Source: Ruegeria pomeroyi (lineage in GTDB: Bacteria > Pseudomonadota > Alphaproteobacteria > Rhodobacterales > Rhodobacteraceae). Taken from it: a stretch of DNA of 64,000 nt. The notes below the pieces were generated by a model. It ran no database searches. It was given only the letters and a program-made list of their open reading frames with translations, and was not told where the DNA came from. The DNA lies in contig NZ_JAGQAG010000001.1 in assembly GCF_021405525.1 (NCBI RefSeq), positions 1,984,001-2,048,000 of the forward strand. Direction: 5' to 3'. The first letter of the stretch is position 1. Every line of letters starts with the position of its first letter. Shown piece by piece: positions 1 through 9,219 of this stretch. Position numbers and translations under genes: made by a program.

Positions 1-127
1 CCTTGACCTTGTTCCCGCCAGTCTGGCTGCCCTTGCCTTTGCCCTGACCATTGCCGTTCCCGGCCAGAACCGGTGCCGCCGACAGGGTCAGGCCTACGAT
101 CAGCATCACGGATGTCATTCGTTTCAT
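1..127 (-). CDS. Small secreted protein, 3' end cut by window edge
   Basis: Only the first 42 codons are inside the window. They read as a signal peptide (MKRMTSVMLIVGLTLSAAPVLAG: Lys/Arg start, hydrophobic core, Ala-x-Ala-type cleavage near residue 22) followed by a Gly/Asn/Gln/Lys-rich stretch (GNGNGQGKGKGSQTGGNK). The mature part is low complexity, so no family can be named. An AAGGGAAG-like ribosome site lies just upstream of the ATG at 127. An ATG three codons later is an alternative start. Export to the periplasm or outside is an inference from the signal peptide. Confidence 0.6.
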   Translation of the reverse strand, partial: MKRMTSVMLIVGLTLSAAPVLAGNGNGQGKGKGSQTGGNKVK

Positions 128-261
128 GCGCTTCCCTTTCCGTTGCGACGGCAATCCTGTCTGTTCTGGAACCAAGATGGTGACTATGCCAGCCCGCCGC
201 CAGCCGATACGCGAGAAACCGCCGGTGCAGACACCGACGGGTCTGGCTTCTTTCTGGTCCG

Positions 262-310
262 AAATACTCCGGGGTGAATTGGCCGCAGGCCAAGAGGGGC
301 AGCGCCCCTC
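262..310 (-). repeat. Terminator-associated repeat, copy 1
   Basis: This 49-base element overlaps the mmsB stop codon. Read on the minus strand it is a perfect hairpin (GAGGGGC, loop GCT, GCCCCTC), a spacer, then CCCCGGAGTATTT. It matches the copy at 3519-3567 at 48 of 49 positions. Confidence 0.85.
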
Positions 311-1181
311 AGCCACGCCCGCGTTTTTCGAACCGGGGCAGCATGGCGCTGAAATCCATACCCTTGCCATCCTCTTCCTCGACGAACCGGGCGTATAGCG
401 CCTCGGCCAGCTGACCCATCGGCGTATCCGCATCGGCGCTGCCGGCGGCCTGCTGGCTCAGCCGCAGATCCTTGAGCATCAGTTCGGCGGCGAAACCGGG
501 CTTGTAGTCGTTGTCGGCGGGCGATTGCGGCCCCACTCCCGGCGCCGGGCAATAGGCGTTCATCGTCCAGCTATAGCCCGACGAGGTCGAAACCACGTCG
601 AACATCTTCTGCCGGTCCAGCCCCAGCTTGTCGGCCAGCGCAAAGGCTTCGCAAGTGGCGATCATGGTGACGCCTAGGATCATGTTGTTGCAGATCTTGG
701 CGGCCTGTCCGGCGCCTGCAACGCCGCAATGCACGGCCTTCTGTCCCATGATGTCGAACAGAGGCTTTGCCTTCTCAAACGCCGCCTCCGAGCCACCGGC
801 CATGAAGGTCAGCGTACCCGCCGCCGCGCCACCGATGCCGCCCGAGACCGGCGCGTCGACCGCCAGCAGTCCGGCCGCCTCGGCATCCGCCGCCACCGCG
901 CGGGCGCTGTCCACGTCGACGGTCGAGCAATCGACCAGCGCCGCGCCCGCCGTCATCGCCGGGATCACCTCGGCCGCAACGGCGCGCAGGATCTGGCCGT
1001 TGGGCAGCATGGTCACCACCACATCGGCGCCGCGCGCGGCCTCGGCCGCGCTGGCCGCGCGGGTCACACCCGCCACCTCGACCGGCGCCATGTCGAACCC
1101 GGTCACCTCGTGACCGGCCTTGGCCAGGTTGGCCGCCATCGGCGCCCCCATATTGCCCAGACCGATAAAGCCGATTTTCAT
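309..1181 (-). CDS. mmsB: 3-hydroxyisobutyrate dehydrogenase
   Basis: Oxidises 3-hydroxyisobutyrate to methylmalonate semialdehyde with NAD in the valine pathway (cytoplasm). The 290-residue length is normal for the family. The Rossmann glycine motif GLGNMG is at residues 7-12, the substrate-binding DAPVSGG at 109-115, and the catalytic Lys at about 162 in GQAAKICNN. It is the last gene of a three-gene operon and starts two bases after the hydrolase gene. Its ribosome site GAGGAGGA is itself the code for the C-terminal Glu-Glu-Glu of that hydrolase, so the two are probably translationally coupled. A hairpin repeat follows directly at the stop. Confidence 0.95.
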   Translation of the reverse strand: MKIGFIGLGNMGAPMAANLAKAGHEVTGFDMAPVEVAGVTRAASAAEAARGADVVVTMLPNGQILRAVAAEVIPAMTAGAALVDCSTVDVDSARAVAADAEAAGLLAVDAPVSGGIGGAAAGTLTFMAGGSEAAFEKAKPLFDIMGQKAVHCGVAGAGQAAKICNNMILGVTMIATCEAFALADKLGLDRQKMFDVVSTSSGYSWTMNAYCPAPGVGPQSPADNDYKPGFAAELMLKDLRLSQQAAGSADADTPMGQLAEALYARFVEEEDGKGMDFSAMLPRFEKRGRG

Positions 1182-1183
1182 GC

Positions 1184-2224
1184 CTATTCCTCCTCGAATG
1201 TCAGCGCCTCGGCGCCCAGCGGCTGCAACATGGCCGATACCGCCACCGCAGGCACCGTCAGGTCGGCATATTGCCAGCGCGGATTGCGATCCTTGTCGAT
1301 GATCTGGGCGCGGATCCCTTCCAGGAAATCGCCCTTTTCCATCGCACGATAGGTGAAGCGGTATTCCAGCTCCAGCGCCTTGCGGATGCTCAGCGTCGCG
1401 CCGCGCAACCGGTGCAGCATCTCCACCGTGCAGGCCATGGACAGCGGCGAGTTCCGCTCGAGGCCGGCGAGAATTTTCGTCGAAAATTCTCCGCCATCGC
1501 CCCTGAGCGAGGTCAGGATATCCCCCAGCGTCTCGCCACCGAAATGGCGGTCGATCTCCGCCTGCATGGCGCGCAACTCACCCTGCGGCGGGGTTTGGGC
1601 ATGCGTGGCCAGAACCGCCGGATCGCCCGAGGCCTCGAGCATCTCGATCAGCCCTTCCCAGTCACGTTGCGGGATGTAGAGATCGGCAAAACCCGCAAAA
1701 ATCGCGTCATCCGGTCCCATCCGCCGGGCGGTGGTGCCCAGGTATTCGCCCAGCCGCCCCGGCGCCAGCGCCAGCATCAGCGTGCCGCCCACATCCGGCA
1801 CCAGCCCGATGCCGCATTCGGGCATGGCGATCTTGCTGCTTTCGCCGACCACCCGGTGCGAGCCGTGACAGCCGATGCCGACACCGCCGCCCATGGTAAA
1901 GCCCTGCATGAAGCTGACCACCGGCTTGGGATACTCGAAGATCATCGCATTCATGCGATATTCGTCGCGCCAGAAGGTGCGCCCGTAACCGTAGTCACCT
2001 CGGGTGCCGGTATCATAGAGCTCGGCAATGTCGCCGCCCGCGCAAAACGCCTTGTCACCCTCGGCGTCGATGATCACTAGCGCGACGTCATCATCCTCGC
2101 GCCAGTTCCTCAGCGCCGCGTCGATCGCCATGCACATGTCATAGCTCATCGCGTTCAGCGCCTGCGGGCGGCTCAGCGTGATCCGCCCGGCGCGCCCCGT
2201 AACCCGGATGTCGATATCTGCCAT
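1184..2224 (-). CDS. 3-hydroxyisobutyryl-CoA hydrolase (enoyl-CoA hydratase fold)
   Basis: Hydrolyses 3-hydroxyisobutyryl-CoA to free 3-hydroxyisobutyrate in valine breakdown. Crotonase-fold marks are clear: CAGGD near residue 61, GGGVG near 112, and PECGIGLVPDVG near 135-146, which carries the acidic residues expected in this hydrolase rather than in a simple hydratase. The length (346) also fits the hydrolase and is longer than the roughly 260 of short hydratases. I chose the ATG at 2224, with GAGG five bases upstream; a GTG one codon earlier is possible. It lies between the isobutyryl-CoA dehydrogenase and mmsB, which supplies the pathway context. Confidence 0.9.
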   Translation of the reverse strand: MADIDIRVTGRAGRITLSRPQALNAMSYDMCMAIDAALRNWREDDDVALVIIDAEGDKAFCAGGDIAELYDTGTRGDYGYGRTFWRDEYRMNAMIFEYPKPVVSFMQGFTMGGGVGIGCHGSHRVVGESSKIAMPECGIGLVPDVGGTLMLALAPGRLGEYLGTTARRMGPDDAIFAGFADLYIPQRDWEGLIEMLEASGDPAVLATHAQTPPQGELRAMQAEIDRHFGGETLGDILTSLRGDGGEFSTKILAGLERNSPLSMACTVEMLHRLRGATLSIRKALELEYRFTYRAMEKGDFLEGIRAQIIDKDRNPRWQYADLTVPAVAVSAMLQPLGAEALTFEEE

Positions 2225-2231
2225 CACTTCC

Positions 2232-3374
2232 TCAGCGGTTGGCCAGCATGTGGCGGGCGGTGATCACCCGCATGATCTCGTTGGTGCCTTCCAGGATCTG
2301 GTGCACCCGCAGGTCGCGGACCAGCTTCTCGATCCCGTAATCGGCAAGATAGCCGTAACCGCCATGCAGTTGCAGGCACTGATCCACCACTTTCGAACCG
2401 GTCTCGGTCACGAATTTCTTGGCCATGGCGCAGAACTTGGTGGCATCGGGCGCCTTGTTGTCCAGCTTCCACGCCGCCTGTCGCAGGAAGGTGCGCGCCG
2501 CCTGCAACTCGATCTCCATATCCGCCAGCCGGAATTGCAGCGCCTGGAACTGGTCGATGGATTTGCCGAACGCCTTGCGCTCGCCCATGTATTGCAGCGT
2601 CATGTTCAGCGCCGTCTGCGCCGCGCCCAGGCTGCACGAGGCGATATTCAGCCGCCCGCCATCCAGCCCCATCATCGCGTATTTGAACCCGTCGCCCTCG
2701 ACGCCGACCAGGTTGCCCGCGGGCACCTTGCAATCGTCGAACTGCACCTGGGCCGTGGGCTGGCTCTTCCAGCCCATCTTCTGTTCCAGCGCGCCAAAGC
2801 TCAGGCCGGGCGTGCCGTCCTCGACATATACGGTCGAGATGCCCTTGGGCCCGTCCTCACCGGTGCGCACCATGCAGACATAGGCATCTGAATAGCCACC
2901 GCCCGAGATGAACGCCTTGGTGCCGTTGAGCACATAACCCTCGTTGGTCTTCTCTGCCCGCGTCTTCAGCGCCGCCGCGTCCGAGCCCGAGCCCGGTTCG
3001 GTCAGGCAATAGCTCAGCACCGTGTTGAGCGACAGCACATCCGGCATCACCCGCGCCTTCAACTCGTCACTGGCGAAATTGTCCAGCATCTTGGCGCACA
3101 TGTTGTGGATCGACAGAAAGGCCGCGACCGACGGGCAGGCCATGCTGAGTGCCTCGAACACCAGCGTGGCATCCAGCCGGGTCAACCCGGCACCGCCGGC
3201 CTCCTCGGACACGTAAAGCCCGCCAAAACCCAGCTCACCCACCTGCGGCCACAGGTCCTTGGGAATGGTGCCCTCGGCCTCCCATTGCCGGGCATAGGGC
3301 GCGATATTGTCCTGGCCGAATGCGTGGGCCATGTCGAAGATCGCGGTCTGTTCCTCGGTCAGTGCAAAATCCAT
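2232..3374 (-). CDS. Isobutyryl-CoA dehydrogenase (acyl-CoA dehydrogenase family)
   Basis: FAD-dependent oxidation of isobutyryl-CoA to methacrylyl-CoA, the first committed acyl-CoA step of valine degradation. The 380 residues match the short-branched acyl-CoA dehydrogenase type. The C-terminal ILEGTNEIMR carries the likely catalytic Glu (about 362), and YCLTEPGSGSDAA is the usual flavin/substrate region. A good ribosome site (GGAGG) precedes the ATG. It is first in the operon with the hydrolase and mmsB, so the promoter should lie in 3375-3518. The substrate is assigned from the neighbours; sequence alone would only say acyl-CoA dehydrogenase. Confidence 0.88.
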   Translation of the reverse strand: MDFALTEEQTAIFDMAHAFGQDNIAPYARQWEAEGTIPKDLWPQVGELGFGGLYVSEEAGGAGLTRLDATLVFEALSMACPSVAAFLSIHNMCAKMLDNFASDELKARVMPDVLSLNTVLSYCLTEPGSGSDAAALKTRAEKTNEGYVLNGTKAFISGGGYSDAYVCMVRTGEDGPKGISTVYVEDGTPGLSFGALEQKMGWKSQPTAQVQFDDCKVPAGNLVGVEGDGFKYAMMGLDGGRLNIASCSLGAAQTALNMTLQYMGERKAFGKSIDQFQALQFRLADMEIELQAARTFLRQAAWKLDNKAPDATKFCAMAKKFVTETGSKVVDQCLQLHGGYGYLADYGIEKLVRDLRVHQILEGTNEIMRVITARHMLANR

Positions 3375-3504
3375 GACGTTTCCTCCATCGGCAGGACAGC
3401 AGAATTGAACAGTTGTTTATTTCTTACCGCCGCGCCGATATCCGATCAAGCACCAATGCCGCAAATACCCTATGCAGAAATGCAAAGCGCGCCGCCCCAG
3501 GCCC

Positions 3505-3567
3505 TTTCACTTTGCCTTAAATACTCCGGGGTGAATTCGCCGCAGGCCAAGAGGGGCAGCGCCCCTC
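3505..3567 (-). repeat. Terminator-associated repeat, copy 2
   Basis: Same 49-base core as the copy at 262-310 (one mismatch), here followed on the minus strand by a longer tail AAGGCAAAGTGAAA. It starts three bases after the stop of the YbdK-type gene and has the same perfect 7-bp hairpin GAGGGGC/GCCCCTC. Confidence 0.85.
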
Positions 3568-3570
3568 CGC

Positions 3571-4686
3571 CTATAAATCCGCGTGGAACTCCTCGATCAG
3601 GTGGCGCACAACGGCACGCCCCGCATCCTCGCCCCGGGCCAGCGCCTCGGCATGGACCCGGCGTTGTCGGGTGGCCGAATTGCCGTGTTCGGCGATCTGG
3701 CGCAGCCGGGCGATCTCGGGCAGGGTACCCAGTGCCTCGGCATCCTCTGACAGCATGCCCATCAACTCGTCCATCAGCACCGTCATCGGCTTGACCGAGC
3801 GATCGCCGAAATCGATCAGCCCTTCGCCCACGCCATAACGCTGCGCGCGCCAGCGGTTCTCGCCCACCAGGAAACGGTCGTAATGGCGCCAGCGCAGGTT
3901 GCGCGCCTTCATCCGGCAGAGCATCCGCATCAGCGCCTGGTTCATCGCCGCCAGCGACAGCGCATGCTCCAACCGGGGCTGCACATCCATGATCCGGGTT
4001 TCCAGCGTCGGGAACCGGTGCGAGGGGCGCAGGTCCCACCAGATCTTGGTGGTGTCTTCGATCACCCCCAGTTCCACCAGGATACCCGTGGTGCGCTCAT
4101 ACTCCGCCCAGCTTGCGAATGTGGGCGGCAGGCCAGTGCGCGGCAGGTTGTCGAAGATGGTCAGCCGGTAAGAGGACAGGCCGGTGTCTTCGCCATTCCA
4201 GAAGGGCGAGGAGGCCGACAGCGCCAGCAGATGCGGCAGGAAATAGCTGAACTGCGGCATCAGATCGGCGCGCAGCGCCTTGTCCGCGACCCCGATATGC
4301 ACATGCATGCCACAGATCAGCATCCGCCGCGCCACCCCGCCCAACGCATGTTGCAGCGCGTCGTAGCGTTCCTTGCGAGTGTGGTGCTGGTCCTTCCAAC
4401 TGGCGAACGGGTGGCAGGAGACCGCGATCGGGGTCAGGTTATGCTCTGCCGCCCGTTGTGAGACGCAGGCGCGCAGACGCTTCAGGTCGTCGCGCGCGGC
4501 GGCAATGGTGGCATGGGGGCGGGTGCCGACCTCGATCTGGCATTGCAGGAATTCCGGGCTGACCTGGCCTTCGCAATCAGCCTGACAGGCCGTCATCAGC
4601 GCCTCGGGCGCCTCGGCCAGATGCAGGCTGTCGCGGTCGACCAGCAGATATTCCTCTTCGATGCCGAGTGTGAATTCCTTTTGCAT
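3571..4686 (-). CDS. ybdK: Carboxylate-amine ligase, YbdK/GCS2 family
   Basis: Member of the glutamate-cysteine ligase type 2 superfamily: ATP-dependent coupling of a carboxylate to an amine, with weak glutamate-cysteine ligase activity known for E. coli YbdK. The N-terminal [10 protein letters not shown] is the family signature, and GMHVHIGV and the [15 protein letters not shown] region are further conserved blocks. Length 371 is typical. The start at 4686 is supported by GGAGGGG two bases upstream; an in-frame start 13 codons earlier lacks this. Its true substrate is unknown. It is divergent from the methyltransferase gene, with 132 bp between. Confidence 0.85.
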   Translation of the reverse strand: MQKEFTLGIEEEYLLVDRDSLHLAEAPEALMTACQADCEGQVSPEFLQCQIEVGTRPHATIAAARDDLKRLRACVSQRAAEHNLTPIAVSCHPFASWKDQHHTRKERYDALQHALGGVARRMLICGMHVHIGVADKALRADLMPQFSYFLPHLLALSASSPFWNGEDTGLSSYRLTIFDNLPRTGLPPTFASWAEYERTTGILVELGVIEDTTKIWWDLRPSHRFPTLETRIMDVQPRLEHALSLAAMNQALMRMLCRMKARNLRWRHYDRFLVGENRWRAQRYGVGEGLIDFGDRSVKPMTVLMDELMGMLSEDAEALGTLPEIARLRQIAEHGNSATRQRRVHAEALARGEDAGRAVVRHLIEEFHADL

Positions 4687-4818
4687 GACCCCTCCACTGC
4701 CGGTTTCGGACCAGTGAACAGGCAACAGGTGGCTTTGCCAAGCAGGAATGGCGTTGGCCTGAGGGGCCGGGACGGGTAAGGAACGGGCCGGGACAGGCTG
4801 ACAGAGCGGGGCGGCGGG

Positions 4819-5664
4819 ATGAAGAAACGCAGATTTCCACGGGCAAATGCATGGTTGTCACGCTGGGGCGTGGCGCTGAGCGATGCGCGCGAGGCGCAGG
4901 CGGAACAGGCCCGGCTGGCCGATTTCGAGGCGCGCGGCGGGTTGGAGACGGCGGCCTATGCGCTGAGCCCCGGGATGCGGACCTTTGATCTGGCGCCGCT
5001 GATCGAGGATTACGCCCAGCACGCCGACGCGCTGGCGGCGCTGCATGACCCGGCGCAGTGCCGCACCGGATACCGCAGCGGCAATGGCTATTACGACACC
5101 CCGGATGCCGAGGCGTTGTATCTGATGATCCGCCGCTATCAGCCGCGCCGGGTGATCGAGGTGGGCTGTGGCAACTCGACCCGGATCACGCGGCAGGCGG
5201 TGCTGGATGGCGGGCTGGAGACCGAGATCACCGCGATCGACCCCTGGCCGCGCGCCGATATCGCGGGGGTGGTGGACCACTTTGAACAGGCCCGTCTGGA
5301 AGAGGTGGATCCGGCGCTGTTTGCCGGGCTCGAGGCCGACGATGTTCTGTTCATCGATTCAAGCCACCAGGTGCGGATGAGCAATGATGTGGCACATCTG
5401 TTCTGTCGCATCATCCCGGCGCTGGCGCCGGGCGTGGTCATTCATGTGCACGACGTGTTCCTGCCCTATGAATATCCCAAGCGCTTCTTTTACGACTGCC
5501 CGTCCTGGGGCGAGCAATATGTGTTGCATGCGCTGTTGCAGTCGGGCGGGTATGAGCTGCTCTGGCCCGGCTACTATCTGCAACGGGCGCGTCCCGATGC
5601 GGTCGCGGCGCTGCCGTTTCTGGCCCAGGGCCGGGCGCAGTCGCTGTGGATCCGCAAGCTATAG
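4819..5664 (+). CDS. Class I SAM-dependent methyltransferase
   Basis: A 281-residue cytoplasmic protein with a Rossmann methyltransferase core in its middle. Motif [11 protein letters not shown] is at about residues 112-121, an acidic strand end ITAIDPWP at 138-144, and VLFIDSSHQ at 176-184 with [10 protein letters not shown] at 211-220. The FIDSSH and HDVF elements resemble the CmcI/macrocin-O-methyltransferase-like group, which often uses a metal, but the substrate cannot be told. The N-terminal 100 residues are helical and unassigned. It stands alone on its strand and is followed by a hairpin repeat (5742-5786). Confidence 0.8.
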   Translation: MKKRRFPRANAWLSRWGVALSDAREAQAEQARLADFEARGGLETAAYALSPGMRTFDLAPLIEDYAQHADALAALHDPAQCRTGYRSGNGYYDTPDAEALYLMIRRYQPRRVIEVGCGNSTRITRQAVLDGGLETEITAIDPWPRADIAGVVDHFEQARLEEVDPALFAGLEADDVLFIDSSHQVRMSNDVAHLFCRIIPALAPGVVIHVHDVFLPYEYPKRFFYDCPSWGEQYVLHALLQSGGYELLWPGYYLQRARPDAVAALPFLAQGRAQSLWIRKL

Positions 5665-5741
5665 GGGTGAGTGCCCGGTTGTGACCAAAAGGCGCGCGCT
5701 TTGCGCGCACGCGTCTTGTTTGCGCTCGGGCCGCGCAGGCC

Positions 5742-5786
5742 CCGGGGCGCTGCCCCGGACCCCGGGATATTTGCGGCAAGAGGAAA
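5742..5786 (+). repeat. Terminator-associated repeat, copy 3
   Basis: Perfect hairpin CCGGGGC, loop GCT, GCCCCGG, then CCCCGGGATATTTGCGGCAA and GAGGAAA. It shares the GGGGCGCTGCCCC core and the CCCGG..TATTT tail with copies 1 and 2 and points the same way as the upstream methyltransferase gene. It ends three bases before the stop of the converging transpeptidase gene. A GC hairpin at about 5692-5708 precedes it. Confidence 0.8.
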
Positions 5787-5789
5787 GGG

Positions 5790-6389
5790 TCAGAGCAGGC
5801 GGACCTGGGTGCCGACCTGGACCAGTTCGTAGAGTTCCTCGACATGCTGGTTGTAGAGGCCGATACAGCCCGAGGAGCTTTGGCGTCCGATCTTGCGGGT
5901 GTCGTGGGTGCCATGCACCAGATAGGCGGGCCAGGTCAGATACATGGCGCGGGTGCCCAGCGGGTTGCCGACCTCGCCGCCCTCGATCCGGACCGGCAGG
6001 GTCGGGTCGCGCTCGCGCATCGAGGCGGTGGGGGTCCAGCTGGGGTTGACGGTCTTGCGCACGACCTCGGTATATCCGCGGCGGGTCAGTTCCTCGGTCA
6101 TCGGGACCGAGGAGGGATAGAGCTTGTAACTGCCATCGGCACCCCAGTAGTGCACAGCGCGGCTGGTGATATCGGCCAGCAGGCAGCCGACGCCGAGTTT
6201 TTCGAAATGGTCCTGCCAGTTCTGTTGCGCGAAAGAGGAGATGTTGCGCCGCACGGGCACCTGATCGCGAATTGCGGTCTCGGTTGTCGGGAAAGCGTCG
6301 GTCGACTGCGCGCGGGCGAGCGCGGGCGCGGCAAGCGCTGCCGCGGCACCGAGAAGGGTTGCACGGCGGGTCATGCGGGTGGTGGACAT
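5790..6389 (-). CDS. L,D-transpeptidase (ErfK/YbiS family), exported
   Basis: Forms 3-3 peptidoglycan cross-links or anchors proteins to peptidoglycan in the periplasm. The catalytic YkuD motif is plain: HGTHD near residue 159 and SSSGCIGL with the nucleophile Cys at about 175. The N-terminus MSTTRMTRRATLLGAAAALAAPALARAQ looks like a Tat-type signal (paired Arg, Ala-rich core, AxA site). I chose the start at 6389 with GGAG upstream; an ATG five codons later (MTRRAT) is also possible. Length about 199. It converges with the methyltransferase gene across the repeat at 5742. Confidence 0.88.
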   Translation of the reverse strand: MSTTRMTRRATLLGAAAALAAPALARAQSTDAFPTTETAIRDQVPVRRNISSFAQQNWQDHFEKLGVGCLLADITSRAVHYWGADGSYKLYPSSVPMTEELTRRGYTEVVRKTVNPSWTPTASMRERDPTLPVRIEGGEVGNPLGTRAMYLTWPAYLVHGTHDTRKIGRQSSSGCIGLYNQHVEELYELVQVGTQVRLL

Positions 6390-6607
6390 GTGAAACTCCG
6401 GTTTTCCTGCCTGATTAGCCATAGGATATATTGCTGCAATCGGTGCAATGGAAAAGGGGGAAACCTGTATCCGATTGTGTCGAAACGCGGCTGTTCACGC
6501 GTTTGTCATAAGTCGAGAGCGACGGGAAGGGGGGTCCTGCGCTGGAAGGTTGGGCCAAGGCGCCCGGGGAAAGGCCGCGACGCGTCGAACGCGATGGGCC
6601 AGAGGTG

Positions 6608-6641
6608 GAAACGCCCCGGTCCGCAGGGGCCGGGGCGTTCC
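6608..6641 (-). terminator. Hairpin terminator of mmsA
   Basis: Ten-bp perfect stem AACGCCCCGG/CCGGGGCGTT with a 10-base loop, 12 bases beyond the mmsA stop. On the minus strand it is followed by TTTCC. The rest of 6390-6607 shows no gene that I can support. Confidence 0.75.
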
Positions 6642-6651
6642 TTGTCAGGGC

Positions 6652-8151
6652 TTATTCCATCACGGGGATGGAGAATTCGCCGCCTTCCTTGATGCCCGAG
6701 GGCCAGCGGGCGGTGACGGTCTTGGTCCGGGTATAGAACTTGAACGCGTCGGGGCCGTGCTGGTTCAGGTCGCCAAAGGCGGATTTCTTCCAGCCGCCGA
6801 AGGTGTGATAGGCCAGCGGCACCGGGATCGGCACGTTGACGCCGACCATGCCGATATTGATCCGGTTGGCGAAATCGCGCGCGGCGTCGCCGTCGCGGGT
6901 AAAGATCGCGGTACCGTTGCCGTATTCGTGGTCCATGGCCAGGCCAAGCGCCTCTTCATAGCTCTTGGCGCGCACGGTGCTGAGGACCGGGCCAAAGATC
7001 TCTTTCTTGTAGATGTCCATGTCGGGGGTGACATGGTCAAAGAGATGCGGGCCGACAAAGAAGCCGTCCTCATAGCCCTGCAGGCTGAAATCGCGGCCAT
7101 CGACCACCAGCTTGGCGCCCTGTTCCACGCCCGAGTTCACCAGGCGCAGGATGTTCTCCTTGGCGGCGGCGGTGACAACGGGGCCGTAATCGACATCCTT
7201 GCCGGCGGTATAGGGGCCGACTTTCAGTTTTTCGATGCGGGGCACCAGTTTCTCGATCAGGCGGTCGGCGGTCTCATCGCCCACCGGCACGGCAACCGAA
7301 ATGGCCATGCAGCGTTCGCCCGCGGCACCGTAACCGGCGCCCACCAGCGCGTCGGCGGCCTGGTCCATATCGGCGTCGGGCATGATGATCATGTGGTTCT
7401 TGGCGCCGCCGAAACACTGCACGCGCTTGCCCTGGGCGCAGCCGGTGCCATAGATGTATTCGGCGATCGGGGTCGAGCCGACAAAGCCCACCGACTGGAT
7501 CACAGGGTTGTACAGGATCGCGTCCACCGCTTCCTTGTCGCCGTTGACGACCTGAAGGATGCCTTTGGGCAGTCCGGCCTCTTCCATCAATTCGGCCAGC
7601 ATCAGCGGCACCGACGGGTCACGCTCGGACGGTTTCAGGATGAAGGCGTTGCCGCAGGCGATGGCGGGCGCGAACATCCACATCGGGATCATGGCGGGAA
7701 AGTTGAACGGCGTGATGCCGGCGGTCACACCCAGCGGCTGGCGCATCGAATACATGTCGATGCCGGGGCCGGCGCTGTCGGTGAACTCGCCCTTCAGCAT
7801 GTGGGGGGCACCGATGCAGTATTCCACCACTTCCAGCCCGCGCTGCACGTCGCCCGCGGCGTCGGGCAGGGTCTTGCCGTGCTCGCGGCTCAGCGCCTCG
7901 GCCAGCTTGTCCATGTCGCGGTTCAGAAGGTCGACGAATTTCATCATCACCCGCGCCCGGCGCTGCGGGTTGACGGCGGCCCAGGCGGGCTGGGCGGCGG
8001 CGGCGATTTCAACCGCGCGGGCCATTTCCTCGGTCGAGGCGAGCGGGCATTTGGCCTGCACTTCGCCGGTGGCGGGGTTGAAGACATCGGCAAAGCGGCC
8101 CGAGGTGCCTTTGACATGTTCGCCGTTGATATAGTGGGTCAGTTCCTGCAT
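6652..8151 (-). CDS. mmsA: Methylmalonate-semialdehyde dehydrogenase (acylating)
   Basis: Converts methylmalonate semialdehyde to propionyl-CoA (also malonate semialdehyde to acetyl-CoA) with NAD and CoA. It follows MmsB in valine catabolism and also serves inositol breakdown. Aldehyde dehydrogenase fold of 499 residues, usual for the family. The catalytic Cys is at about 281 in GAAGERCMA, the cofactor-binding ILKPSERDPS at about 171-180, and VGFVGSTPIA at 221-230. It is separate from the mmsB operon by 3 kb and divergent from a LysR regulator. A clear terminator hairpin follows. Confidence 0.95.
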   Translation of the reverse strand: MQELTHYINGEHVKGTSGRFADVFNPATGEVQAKCPLASTEEMARAVEIAAAAQPAWAAVNPQRRARVMMKFVDLLNRDMDKLAEALSREHGKTLPDAAGDVQRGLEVVEYCIGAPHMLKGEFTDSAGPGIDMYSMRQPLGVTAGITPFNFPAMIPMWMFAPAIACGNAFILKPSERDPSVPLMLAELMEEAGLPKGILQVVNGDKEAVDAILYNPVIQSVGFVGSTPIAEYIYGTGCAQGKRVQCFGGAKNHMIIMPDADMDQAADALVGAGYGAAGERCMAISVAVPVGDETADRLIEKLVPRIEKLKVGPYTAGKDVDYGPVVTAAAKENILRLVNSGVEQGAKLVVDGRDFSLQGYEDGFFVGPHLFDHVTPDMDIYKKEIFGPVLSTVRAKSYEEALGLAMDHEYGNGTAIFTRDGDAARDFANRINIGMVGVNVPIPVPLAYHTFGGWKKSAFGDLNQHGPDAFKFYTRTKTVTARWPSGIKEGGEFSIPVME

Positions 8152-8219
8152 GGGATCTCCTCCGGATTGGCTGGCGGCACTTTAGGCTTGCGAAAATCCC
8201 GAGAAAAGAGGCAAGATTT

Positions 8220-8232
8220 CAAAAGCGTTTTG
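8220..8232. promoter_or_regulatory. Candidate operator in the mmsA-lysR divergent region
   Basis: Palindrome CAAAA-GCG-TTTTG lies in the 105-bp gap between the mmsA start (8151) and the LysR start (8257). Position and symmetry suit a LysR-type site; no binding evidence. Confidence 0.35.
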
Positions 8233-8256
8233 CAAGAATGCAACGACGAGGGCGGG

Positions 8257-9159
8257 ATGGATCCACATTGGGATGATATGAAGGTGTTTCTGGCGGTCGC
8301 GCGCGAGGAGAGCCTGTCGGGCGCGGGGCGTCAGCTGAAACTGGATCCCGCCACCGTCGGGCGCCGCATCGCCCGGCTGGAGGCCGCCTATGACACGCCG
8401 CTTTTTGCCAAATCGCCGCAGGGTTACACGCTGACCGCGGCGGGTGAGCGGCTGCTGTCGCATGGCGAACAGGCCGAGGCGGCGATGCGCAGCGCCTCCG
8501 AGGCGCTGGCCGGCACCACCGAGGGGCTGACCGGTCAGATCCGCATCGGTGCGCCCGATGGCAGCGCCAACTACCTTTTGCCGCAGGTCTGCGCCCAGAT
8601 CAGTGACGAGAATCCGGATCTGGATATCCAGATCCTCGCCCTGCCGCGTGTCATCAACCTGTCGCGGCGCGAAGCGGACATGGCCGTCACCGTCAGCGCG
8701 CCCACGGCGGGGCATCTGCTGGTGCAGAAGATCACCGATTACCGGCTGCATATGGTGGCCTCGCGCCGCTACCTGCGCACGCATCCCCCGATCGAGACGC
8801 TGGCCGACCTGCGTGGTCACCGGATGATCGGATATATCCCCGACATGATCTTTGATCGCGAACTGGATTACCTCAACGATATCGGCATCGAGCGGGTGGC
8901 ACTGGCCTCGAATTCGGTTTCGGTGCAACTGCGGCAGGCGGGGCATGGGTCGGGCATCTGCGTGGCGCATGATTTCACCCTGCCGTTCCATGGCAATCTG
9001 CGGCGCATCCTGACCGATCAGGTCAGTCTGACGCGCTCTTTCTATCTGGTCCGGCATCAGGGCGACCAGCGCAGCGAGCGGCTCAACCGCTTTGCCGAGG
9101 CGCTGACGCAGGGGATCCGCGACGAGGTAGCACGGCTCGAGGCTGACGCCACGTCTTGA
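8257..9159 (+). CDS. LysR-family transcriptional regulator, probable mmsA regulator
   Basis: 300-residue LysR protein: N-terminal winged helix (residues about 4-63, MKVFLAVAREESLSGAGRQL then TVGRRIARLEA) and a C-terminal effector-binding domain. The reading frame is open far upstream, but the family start MDPHWDDMKVFLAVA at 8257 with GAGGGCGGG before it is the real one. It is divergent from mmsA, the common layout for a LysR regulator and its target, so control of methylmalonate-semialdehyde dehydrogenase is inferred. The inducer is unknown. Confidence 0.88.
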   Translation: MDPHWDDMKVFLAVAREESLSGAGRQLKLDPATVGRRIARLEAAYDTPLFAKSPQGYTLTAAGERLLSHGEQAEAAMRSASEALAGTTEGLTGQIRIGAPDGSANYLLPQVCAQISDENPDLDIQILALPRVINLSRREADMAVTVSAPTAGHLLVQKITDYRLHMVASRRYLRTHPPIETLADLRGHRMIGYIPDMIFDRELDYLNDIGIERVALASNSVSVQLRQAGHGSGICVAHDFTLPFHGNLRRILTDQVSLTRSFYLVRHQGDQRSERLNRFAEALTQGIRDEVARLEADATS

Positions 9160-9219
9160 CAGGGCGACGCAATGGCGCAACGCTTTTGAATATGAAGAGA
9201 TATTTCGGAGGTGTTGCAT

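Noticed and set aside
6448-8256. Long open frame upstream of and in frame with the LysR gene
   Set aside because: It is antisense to mmsA, has no family likeness and shows the His/Gly/Arg-rich look of a reverse shadow. The LysR start at 8257 fits the family and has a ribosome site.
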